From Terrimonas sp937888905 (GTDB lineage Bacteria; Bacteroidota; Bacteroidia; Chitinophagales; Chitinophagaceae): a DNA stretch of 64,000 bases. The notes beneath the pieces were generated by a model. It was not told where the DNA came from. It worked only from the letters and a program-made list of their open reading frames with translations, and made no database searches. Location: positions 124,001-188,000 of the forward strand of contig CALATA010000004.1 in NCBI GenBank assembly GCA_937888905.1. The letters are read 5' to 3'. Of the stretch, positions 45,901 through 52,260 are shown one piece after another. Position 1 is the first letter of the stretch, and each line of letters starts with the position of its first letter. The translations under genes and the position numbers were made by a program.

Positions 45901-46631
45901 CCACGTCGCCCGGGGTGCTTTATCAATGGCAGGTAAGCACCGACGGTGGTGCCAACTACAGCAACATTACCGGGGCAAATGCCAATACTTTGCAACTGAA
46001 CAATGTGACAACGGCGATGAATAATAACCGTTACCGCCTGGCAGTAAGCAATGCAATCTGTACCGCTCCTGTATTCTCTACAGCAGCAGTATTAACGGTA
46101 AATGCCCGTCCCACTGTTGATCTTACTGCCACACCGTTTACCAACCTGCTGCCTGGTCAGCAGACCACACTGAATGCGAACATCGTTCCGAGTGCGGCCG
46201 GCTTCAACATTACCTGGTACTTCAACGGCAATGTATTGCCCGGTGTAACAGGAACCAGTTTCCTTGTTGACTCCGTAAAAGTTGGTGATTATAAAGTAGC
46301 TATTGTCAATACGACCACCGGCTGTAACAATGAATCGAGCGTACTGAGCATCGGAGCTACTTCCAGCTCAAGACTGTTCATTTATCCCAGCCCGAACAAT
46401 GGCCGCTTTACGGTTTCTTACTTTAACTCAAACGGTCAGAACACGAGCCGCCTGATCACTGTATTCGACTCCAAAGGAGCCAAAGTGTATCAGCGTCAGT
46501 TTACTATTACCGGTCCTTACCAATTACTCGATGTTGACATCCGTCCGTTGATGGGTGGCATCTATCACGTAGTGGTAGGCGATGCATCAGGTAAAAAACT
46601 GGTAGAAGGTAAAGTGCTGGTTGTAAACTAA
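42963..46631 (+). CDS. Secreted reprolysin-type (M12B) zinc metalloprotease with Ig-like repeats and T9SS sorting domain
   Basis: This 1222-residue protein has a signal peptide (cleavage near GVNAQ, residue 23), a propeptide, a reprolysin domain with HEIGHQFGAGH (His341, His345, His351) and the Met-turn region TTIMAYAGIC. Then come beta-sandwich domains, three tandem Ig-like repeats (about residues 780-1050, each with YQWQ.STDGG and NNRYR/NYRYR), and a T9SS type A sorting domain (FIYPSPNNGRFTVSYF to the end). It is paralogous to the protease at 37239 in its first 430 residues. The two flank groES-groEL. Expected at the cell surface or secreted. Confidence 0.93.
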   Translation: MRKIYTLFLCAILCASITGVNAQNNFFRKADPATLSKSKGVRAIIPSKYEAVSVDIFAMRNFLWSLPEEKSVNANRAAAPVITLPMPDGSNARFHVWESSIQAPGLAAKFPEIKTFAGQGIDDPAATIRFDYSPYFGFRAQILSPNGRIYIDPYAKGETDNVITYYQRDNLRGRSFKCGTEDIPVPENTANRVMAGPCRGTELKTYRLAIACTAEYAAAVGGGLAGPTHAAIVTSANRVNGVYETELAVRMVLIANNDQIEYLANPDPYNNVISSAELTNNQNNLNATIGVNNYDIGHLFTSDDNGLASVGSVCVSTRKASGATGSPSLIGDGFDIDYVAHEIGHQFGAGHSYNSSQCASPGGSYEVGGGTTIMAYAGICAASENIQPNSDPIFHAISFDQISNFLTSGAGSSCGVATPTGNTLPVITSMSANNLSIPVNTPFTLTATATDANGDALTYNWEGWDVGPAGPSWTAAASTNNRPLFRTRVSKTTGSRTFPDPRVIAANYPNNAAPSAMDGLRGEILPQVERTMKFRVTVRDNRAAGGGVVSGGDGCQNATVFTVNAINSTPFTVTSPNGGESYPGGSTQTVTWNVSNTNVAPVSVANVKISLSTDGGLTFPTVLLASTANDGSEAVTFPAITSTTARVKVEAIDNIFFDISNANFTLTTPVTGFDFGAATPVTLSCPAPASTAFTFTTSGVSGFSTPINLTATNVPAGASVSYAANPVTPGTSVTATVSGLASLAAGTYTITITGTAGAVVRTRDLQITINPGAAPTIGTQPSAVTSCAGSNVSFTVAATGATGYQWQVSTDGGTNYTNVAGATTATLSLNAIAATLNNNRYRVVVAGQCGSAVSNPAQLTVQTAPAISAQPQSATLCLGSNATFSVTASGTGISYQWQLSTDGGANFNNIAGATNASVTVNSITTGMNNYRYRVIVSGTCPSPATSSAATLTVVSPPTVGTNPTSTAICATGNVTFTASSTSPGVLYQWQVSTDGGANYSNITGANANTLQLNNVTTAMNNNRYRLAVSNAICTAPVFSTAAVLTVNARPTVDLTATPFTNLLPGQQTTLNANIVPSAAGFNITWYFNGNVLPGVTGTSFLVDSVKVGDYKVAIVNTTTGCNNESSVLSIGATSSSRLFIYPSPNNGRFTVSYFNSNGQNTSRLITVFDSKGAKVYQRQFTITGPYQLLDVDIRPLMGGIYHVVVGDASGKKLVEGKVLVVN

Positions 46632-46656
46632 TCAGGCTTTTTTCTAAAAAAATAAT

Positions 46657-46692
46657 GAATAGCCACGTCCTCAAAGACGTGGCTATTCTCTT
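46657..46692 (+). terminator. 13-bp perfect stem-loop after the metalloprotease gene
   Basis: The arms GAATAGCCACGTC (46657-46669) and GACGTGGCTATTC (46676-46688) are perfect with a 6-base loop. Only a short TCTTTG follows, so termination strength is unclear. Confidence 0.65.
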
Positions 46693-46722
46693 TGAAATAA
46701 TGTACACTAGCGCATTTTAGCT

Positions 46723-46730
46723 TACCTTTG
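46723..46730 (+). promoter_or_regulatory. Bacteroidota -7 box for the ABC-F gene
   Basis: The sequence TACCTTTG (same as upstream of groES) lies 58 bases before the start of the ABC-F gene. Confidence 0.45.
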
Positions 46731-46788
46731 CACCTTCCAAAAAAGACCCGGCTATTCCGGGAAACGCAGACTTAATAATTTACGAAAC

Positions 46789-48414
46789 ATGATCAGTGTT
46801 AAGGACCTTAAGCTGGCTTACGGCAAAAGGGTATTGTTTGAAGAGGTTAATCTCAATTTCACCAAAGGCAATTGTTACGGCGTAATCGGCGCAAACGGAG
46901 CAGGAAAGAGTACTTTTCTGAAAATCCTTAGCGGAGAAATAGAGCCAAACAAAGGCGTCGTATCCATTACGCCCGGCGAACGCATGGCCGTCCTCAAACA
47001 AAACCAGTTTCAGTTTGACGAAGAAACAGTCCTCAATACCGTAATGATCGGCCATACCAAACTGTGGGCGGTGATGAAAGAGCGTGAGGCGATTTATGCC
47101 CTTGCTGATTTTACCGAAGAAGACGGCATGAAAGCCGCCGAACTCGAAGGCGAGTTTGGAGAAATGGATGGTTACATGGCCGAAAGCAATGCCGGCACCC
47201 TGCTCGGAGAACTGGGCGTGGGAGAGGAGTATCACCAGGCATTGATGAAAGACATTCCTTCTACCCTTAAAGTACGTGTGCTGCTCGCACAGGCGCTGTT
47301 TGGCAATCCCGACATCCTGCTGCTGGACGAACCTACCAACGGTCTGGACATCGAAACCATCGGCTGGCTGGAAAACTTCCTGGCCGACTATGAGAACATC
47401 GTACTCGTAGTGAGCCATGACCGTCACTTCCTCGATGCGGTGTGTACACATATTGCCGACGTAGACCGTCAGAAAATCAAGATCTTTACCGGTAACTATA
47501 CCTTCTGGTATGAAAGCTCGCAACTGATGGCCCGCCAGTTGAGCGATAAGAATAAAAAAACAGAGGAAAAACGCCAGGCGCTTATCGACTTCATCGCACG
47601 ATTCAGTGCCAACGCGTCAAAGAGCAAGCAGGCAACCAGCCGGAAAAAAGCCCTGGAAAAATTGTCTATTGAAGAAATTGAACCGAGCTATCGCAAATAT
47701 CCCGGCATCATTTTCCAACCGTTGCGGGAGGTAGGCAACCAGATTCTGAACGTAGAAAAATTGACAAGCTCAGTCGATGGCCGTATTCTGTTCAAGGATG
47801 CTACTTTTTCTGTTAACAAGGGAGATAAAATCGCTTTCCTGAGCCGCGACCCGCTGGCGGTAACAAGCTTCTTTAATATTATCAATAACGAAGGCACTGC
47901 CGACTCCGGCACTTTCGAATGGGGCACAACCGTTACTACGGCTTATCTGCCGCAGGAGAATAGCAAATACTTCAATGAGCCGCTGAACCTGATGGATTGG
48001 TTGCGTCAATACGTACCACCGCATGTAACGGATGTAGATGAGCCGTTCCTGCGCGGCTTCCTGGGCAAAATGTTGTTCAGTGGTGATGACGTAACAAAAA
48101 TGACTAATGTACTCAGCGGAGGTGAAAAAGTGCGTTGCATGCTCAGCCGTATGATGCTGCAGAATCCTAACTGCATCGTACTCGACCAGCCGACCAACCA
48201 CCTCGACCTGGAAAGCATCCAAAGTTTCAACGAACAGTGTATGGAATACAAAGGCATTATCCTGCTTACGAGCCATGACCATACGTTTATGCAAACGGTG
48301 GCCAACCGTATCATCGAGCTGACGCCTAAAGGCATTATCGATCGTCTGATGACCTTCGACGAATACCTGGACGACAGCCGCGTGAAAACGCTTCGCGAGG
48401 AAATGTATGCCTGA
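46789..48414 (+). CDS. YbiT-like ABC-F ATPase with a degenerate second ATP site
   Basis: ABC-F proteins act on ribosomes. The 541-residue product has two nucleotide-binding domains and a charged linker (about 245-300, with SRFSANASKSKQATSR-type sequence as in YbiT). NBD1 has an intact Walker A GANGAGKST (34-42), Walker B LLLDEPT (Glu181) and His210. NBD2 has an intact signature LSGGE (442-446). By contrast the NBD2 Walker A (350-360) reads FLSRDPLAVTS with no GK[ST], the NBD2 catalytic Glu is Gln467 in VLDQPT, and the NBD1 signature (156-160) reads IPSTL. All three losses fall on the same composite ATP site. It has its own promoter box and terminator. Confidence 0.93.
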   Translation: MISVKDLKLAYGKRVLFEEVNLNFTKGNCYGVIGANGAGKSTFLKILSGEIEPNKGVVSITPGERMAVLKQNQFQFDEETVLNTVMIGHTKLWAVMKEREAIYALADFTEEDGMKAAELEGEFGEMDGYMAESNAGTLLGELGVGEEYHQALMKDIPSTLKVRVLLAQALFGNPDILLLDEPTNGLDIETIGWLENFLADYENIVLVVSHDRHFLDAVCTHIADVDRQKIKIFTGNYTFWYESSQLMARQLSDKNKKTEEKRQALIDFIARFSANASKSKQATSRKKALEKLSIEEIEPSYRKYPGIIFQPLREVGNQILNVEKLTSSVDGRILFKDATFSVNKGDKIAFLSRDPLAVTSFFNIINNEGTADSGTFEWGTTVTTAYLPQENSKYFNEPLNLMDWLRQYVPPHVTDVDEPFLRGFLGKMLFSGDDVTKMTNVLSGGEKVRCMLSRMMLQNPNCIVLDQPTNHLDLESIQSFNEQCMEYKGIILLTSHDHTFMQTVANRIIELTPKGIIDRLMTFDEYLDDSRVKTLREEMYA

Positions 48415-48449
48415 GAATAGGTAATAAGTAGTAAGTCATAAGTTTTGGT

Positions 48450-48489
48450 AAACAGCCGGTATAGCGAAAGCCTCACCGGCTGTTTTTTT
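48450..48489 (+). terminator. Intrinsic terminator of the ABC-F gene
   Basis: The arms AACAGCCGGT (48451-48460) and ACCGGCTGTT (48475-48484) are perfect with a 14-base loop and a T run. The left arm also matches the GTAAACAGCC that borders the TAAGnnn array at 11.44 kb. Confidence 0.85.
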
Positions 48490-48736
48490 ATTTGTCCGGG
48501 GGCGGGCGCTTTTGACTTTTGAATTTTCCACAGGGTGTCAATAATTTTTGGGCTGAGTTATTTGAATAAGATAAAGAACGATATATCTTAGGCTCAGCAA
48601 CCACAGTTCTTTACACCCTTTTCTGGGATCCAAATTCCTCCTTTCACCTGTTAATCCGCGCGGGAAAGACCTCATATCCGGCCGTCGGTATGTCAGTGAA
48701 ACTGATATTCGGGTTGAAGCCAGAAACAAATTGATT

Positions 48737-48771
48737 GCCCTCCAATAATACCTGGGGGGCTTTTTTATTTA
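48737..48771 (+). terminator. Intrinsic terminator in an otherwise empty interval
   Basis: The arms GCCCTCCA (48737-48744) and TGGGGGGC (48753-48760) pair with one G-T wobble, followed by TTTTTTATTT. It has no annotated gene directly upstream. Confidence 0.65.
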
Positions 48772-48904
48772 GGAAAGCGGTGAGAACGATAAACAAGGTT
48801 GAACAGGTTGAACAATCTTTTAATACAGACATATTCCGAAATCCCGGAATCAAATTTTCAAATTGAATTTACACTTGCTGCCGTCCCTGTCTTATCTTTA
48901 ATAC

Positions 48905-49600
48905 ATGGAGAAGAATCGTCGCCGCAATATCATTGTTACCGGGGCTTCCGGAAATCTCGGAGAAGCTGTAGCCCGTCGTTTTTTTGACGAAGGATACAAC
49001 GTGACCGGCACATTCGGCCACGGAGACGCTACGGCTATTGCGCGCAACGGTGTTCTTTGGGAGAACAATATAGTGGACCTGAAAAACGAAAAAGCTGCGG
49101 GTGAATTTGTAGCCGGTTGTACAAGAAAATTCAGACCGGTGGATGTGGCCGTGCTTACGGCAGGTGGCTATGCGCCGGGCGATCTCGAACACACGGTTGT
49201 GGAGAATATTACACAACAGATGGAGATCAACTTCCTTACTGCTTACAATATCATCCGGCCTTTATTTCCACATATGTTAAAATACGGGCGTGGGAAGATA
49301 TATTTAATCGGTTCGCTGCCCGGAGAACATGCCTCCAGAAGCGCGTCATCGCTTGCTTACGGCCTTTCGAAATCCTTACTCTTTCGGCTTGCAGAAGCTT
49401 TGCAACCCAAAGCAGCCGAAAAAGGCGTAGCCTTTACTGTTATCGTTCCCTCTACAATCGATACACCGCAAAACCGGAAAGCGATGCCGGATGCGGACTT
49501 TTCCAAATGGACATCTCCCGATGTTATCGCGTCTATTATCCATGACGATGCGCAATCTGCTACCCAGCCGGGCAAAGAACCGGCAGTAATTCATGTATAG
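48905..49600 (+). CDS. Short-chain dehydrogenase/reductase
   Basis: This 231-residue classical-type SDR has the cofactor motif TGASGNLG (12-19), an NAG-like TAGG stretch in the fourth strand (LTAGGYAP), the SLPG strand, and the Tyr-Lys pair in YGLSKS, followed by PSTIDTPQNR. It should reduce or oxidise a small substrate with NAD(P)H in the cytoplasm. The substrate is not evident, and no partner gene is adjacent. A TATCTTTA sequence just upstream is near the -7 consensus. Confidence 0.88.
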   Translation: MEKNRRRNIIVTGASGNLGEAVARRFFDEGYNVTGTFGHGDATAIARNGVLWENNIVDLKNEKAAGEFVAGCTRKFRPVDVAVLTAGGYAPGDLEHTVVENITQQMEINFLTAYNIIRPLFPHMLKYGRGKIYLIGSLPGEHASRSASSLAYGLSKSLLFRLAEALQPKAAEKGVAFTVIVPSTIDTPQNRKAMPDADFSKWTSPDVIASIIHDDAQSATQPGKEPAVIHV

Positions 49601-49828
49601 TATGCCCCTTCCACACCGCAAAGTGTGGAGATAACGCTTCACCAATCACGTCATTACAAGCCTGAAAAAAGTCTGGCAAGCCCTTTGCAAAAGTTAGGTC
49701 GATAACGGCCAACTGCATCATTCTCTACCGGTTGGACTGATAGTACAGATCAATGCTGTCAGACAAAGATGTGGTTGGTTATGCACTCTAAAAAACGAAT
49801 AAAGTTTGTTAACCTAAAAAGCAAAAAA

Positions 49829-50533
49829 ATGAAGCGTATCGTTTTATCCGTTCTCTCACTGTTTACCCTTGCTGCCGCAGTGAAAGCACAAAGCACCACA
49901 AGCCCCATGTCATCACCAGGCTCGTCCGTAATTATCAAAGGAGGTGTAAACTTTGCCAACATCTCTAACAAAGACGACGGAGGCTATGATGACTCCCGCA
50001 TGCTCACAACCTGGCAGGCTGGTATCGTTGGTGATTTCAACATTACCGAATTCCTCGCCATTCAACCCGGTATCTTTTATTCAAGTAAGGGTGTAAAACT
50101 TCAGAACGGTGACCCCGGTGATCTGGATTATGTGAAAACAACATTCAATCCGCAGTACATTGAAGTACCAGTAAACCTGGTATTCAAAACACCGACTGGT
50201 GCAGCTAAACTGTTCTTCGGTGCTGGTCCTTATGTAGCCATGGGTGTAGGCGGTAAATTCAAAACAGACACCGAACTCTTCGGTAGTTCAGAATCAGACA
50301 TCGAATTCAACGATGACGATCCGCTGACGGAAGAGCAGGAAGATGCAGGTGTATTCCGTGTACGTCGCTTCGACTTTGGTCTGAATGGTCTGGCAGGTTT
50401 TGAAGCTGGTGCTTTCGTATTCACTGCCAACTACGGTCTGGGTCTTGCTAAAATTGCTTCTACAGGCGATAACAGCGAAGACCGCAACAACAAACACCGT
50501 GTGTTCAGCCTGACAGTAGGTTTCAAATTCTAA
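49829..50533 (+). CDS. Outer-membrane beta-barrel protein, PorT/OmpW-like
   Basis: This 234-residue protein has a signal peptide (cleavage after AVKAQ, residue 21). The mature region fits an eight-strand barrel, with ...GVNFANIS near the start, FLAIQPGIFYSSKGVKL, EVPVNLVFKT and LFFGAGPYVAMGVGGKF, and a C-terminal strand ending FSLTVGFKF with the terminal Phe expected of BAM substrates. This is the outer-membrane protein beta-barrel (PorT-type) family common in Bacteroidota; many are of unknown function. An upstream in-frame ATG at 49769 is rejected since it hides the signal peptide. An acidic loop (SESDIEFNDDDP) may bind cations. Confidence 0.88.
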   Translation: MKRIVLSVLSLFTLAAAVKAQSTTSPMSSPGSSVIIKGGVNFANISNKDDGGYDDSRMLTTWQAGIVGDFNITEFLAIQPGIFYSSKGVKLQNGDPGDLDYVKTTFNPQYIEVPVNLVFKTPTGAAKLFFGAGPYVAMGVGGKFKTDTELFGSSESDIEFNDDDPLTEEQEDAGVFRVRRFDFGLNGLAGFEAGAFVFTANYGLGLAKIASTGDNSEDRNNKHRVFSLTVGFKF

Positions 50534-50561
50534 GCATAAAGAATTGTGTTTTTCAGCAAAG

Positions 50562-50596
50562 ACGGCGCCCCTCAAAAGGTGCCGTTCTTTTTTTTG
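50562..50596 (+). terminator. Intrinsic terminator of the barrel gene
   Basis: The arms ACGGCGCC (50562-50569) and GGTGCCGT (from 50578) pair with one G-T wobble and are followed by a run of eight T residues. Confidence 0.8.
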
Positions 50597-50640
50597 TGAA
50601 TTGTCAATGGTCAATCGTCAATCGTGAATCGTAAATCGAT
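50597..50640. repeat. GTGAATn/GTCAATn heptamers
   Basis: The array begins at the terminator T run. The words GTGAATT, GTCAATG, GTCAATC and GTGAATC follow on a 7-base step. Confidence 0.7.
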
Positions 50641-50690
50641 CTCCGTTGTTCTTTACACGAGCCAGGGAAATTTTATTCAATATTTAGCTA

Positions 50691-51010
50691 GCGCCCTTGT
50701 TGGTCTCCGACCAACAAGCAAGCGTGAGGTTTCCTTGCGCCCTCGCTGGTCTCCGACCAACAAGTAAGCGTGAGGCTTCCTTGCGTCCTCGCTGGTCTCG
50801 GACCAACAAGTAAGCGTGAGGTTTCCTTGCGTCCTCGCTGGTCTCGAACCAACAAGTAAGCGTGAGGTTTCTTTTCGCCCTCGCTGGTCTCGGACCAACA
50901 AATAAGCGTGAGGTTTCTTTTGCCCTCGCTGGTCTCCGCCAACAAGCAAGCGTGAGGTTTCCTTGCGCCCTTGTTGGTCTCCGACCAACAAGCAAGCGTG
51001 AGATTTCTTT
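50691..51010. repeat. Tandem array of seven 46-bp hairpin-containing units
   Basis: The word TGGTCT recurs at 50701, 50747, 50793, 50839, 50885, 50930 and 50975. The first five units are exactly 46 bases; the sixth and seventh steps are 45 owing to single-base deletions. Each unit contains GGTC-nnn-GACC; in the first (50696-50718) and last (50970-50992) copies this extends to a perfect 10-bp stem CTTGTTGGTC/GACCAACAAG with a TCC loop. The remainder of each unit (AAGCGTGAGG, then CCTTGCGCCCT) is also conserved. Because 46 is one more than a multiple of three, all three minus-strand frames stay open, giving apparent proteins that I do not believe. Confidence 0.9.
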
Positions 51011-51306
51011 GATAGGCTAAGGTCAACTTCGTACCTGACTCAGGGATGACCAGTTCCGTCGGTTTGCAGACCAACGGCGGCATGATGCCGGATTGAAAAG
51101 TTTTAAAAATCTTCCGAACAGTTGTGGTGAAGACACGAACCACCAGGCGGCTACCGCTTGCGCAGGTCAAACGTTCAGTGTTCAGCACATTGCCGGTCCC
51201 TTTTCCAGTGCTCAGGTATTACGACGCCTGAATACCCAATTGACATCCCGCTCTTTTTCCCTACATTTTATATCTTGCACACGCATACGACCGTAAAAGA
51301 AAAAAT

Positions 51307-51723
51307 ATGTTTGGAAAAACTACCTGGATTGGCTTACTGGCTACTGCATTACTGATTGCCGGATGTTTTATGAACTGGATCATTGTTCCGGGACATGATA
51401 TCGTAATCAGCGGAGTGGCTGCCGAGGGCACACGTTATGGCCGGCCGGGTTATTTCCATTTCCTTACCACCTTTTTTTTCCTGGTATTTCTTTTTACTCC
51501 GCGCATCTGGGCCAAAAGACTCAACCTGCTGGTTGCAGCACTCAATATGTCCTGGGCTATCCGCAACTTCATCGTGCTGGGACGCTGCGAGGCAGGAGAG
51601 TGCCCCGAACGCGAAGCCGGGTTTTATGTTGTATTGGTTGCCTCAGCCATCATGCTTGTCGTTTCCCTGCTGCCCGATTACAAGACGCCCAAACCCGCCA
51701 CAGGAGACACTCCCGGCGAATAA
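51307..51723 (+). CDS. Small four-helix membrane protein
   Basis: I do not recognise a family. The 138-residue product has four hydrophobic segments (about 7-27, 52-65, 73-85 and 105-122) with a short loop GRCEAGECPEREAG containing two cysteines before the last helix and a polar C-terminus (DYKTPKPATGD). It is an inner-membrane protein of unknown role. The preceding interval (51011-51306) holds no other recognisable feature. The start is supported by the immediate hydrophobic segment WIGLLATALLIAG. Confidence 0.7.
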   Translation: MFGKTTWIGLLATALLIAGCFMNWIIVPGHDIVISGVAAEGTRYGRPGYFHFLTTFFFLVFLFTPRIWAKRLNLLVAALNMSWAIRNFIVLGRCEAGECPEREAGFYVVLVASAIMLVVSLLPDYKTPKPATGDTPGE

Positions 51724-52260
51724 AAAATTTCCTGGAATGTCCAATCATGGTTATATTCGGTGTCCGGCGTCCGAATCGTATTACCATCCCCTTAGAAAAC
51801 ACATTCTCGTCATGTGTTGCAGTGAAAGGAGCTGAGTCTTCAGTACCTGGCATCTCCCCACATGTATTTCGTCTTTTTAGGCCATAGCACTACTGTTAAG
51901 CCGCTCCGGAAGTGAGACTGGCTTTCTCCTATTGGTCAGTTATTTTTGCGCGATCCTTAACAGCAGTGATAGCAACAAAAGATTTTAAACGGCTTAAAGC
52001 TGTGTTTACAGAAACTTAACACAGAATTTTTGCCAGCACAGAAAGCTTTCTGTTCATAGGTGAAATTATTGTGGCAGGATAAAAACCTGGTCGGGCAGGG
52101 GAAAAATCCGCTGTCAGGAATTTGGCTGAATACTCAGTAATACAATAGTTTCGCTGTTCGCATAGCAATCGAACTGCCATCTTTCGAAAATTCAACTGTC
52201 CAATTTCCTCCTGAAGCCACTCACCTGGAAAACATCTTCTTTTCATTAAAAAAAGGATCT
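51724..52260. other. 537-base gap with no recognisable feature
   Basis: No gene with believable codon use, no repeat of the arrays seen elsewhere and no clear terminator was found. It probably contains the promoter and leader of the large surface-protein gene that begins at 52261. Confidence 0.5.

Larger units (their letters stand above)
48415..48904. other. Gene-poor interval with repeats, two terminators and an unexplained open frame
   Basis: Bases 48418-48448 are TAAGnnn words directly before the ABC-F terminator. Bases 48508-48530 are TTTTGAn words. A frame open from about 48571 ends CAA-TAA at 48744-48749, within a second terminator; its last codons spell VNPRGKDLISGRRYVSETD, which looks protein-like, but it lacks a clear start. 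Bases 48833-48866 hold a palindrome and a TCAAATT unit. Confidence 0.5.

Noticed and set aside
50691..51010. CRISPR array
   Set aside because: The whole 46-base unit is conserved, with no unique spacers between repeats, and no cas gene is near.
50688..51188. Minus-strand open frames of 100-166 codons across the 46-bp array
   Set aside because: All three frames are open merely because the unit length is one more than a multiple of three and lacks stops. There is no start context or recognisable protein.
52016..52246. Small minus-strand frame of 76 codons in the gap before the surface-protein gene
   Set aside because: Its composition is unlike neighbouring genes, with no signal or domain. It is left as unexplained sequence.
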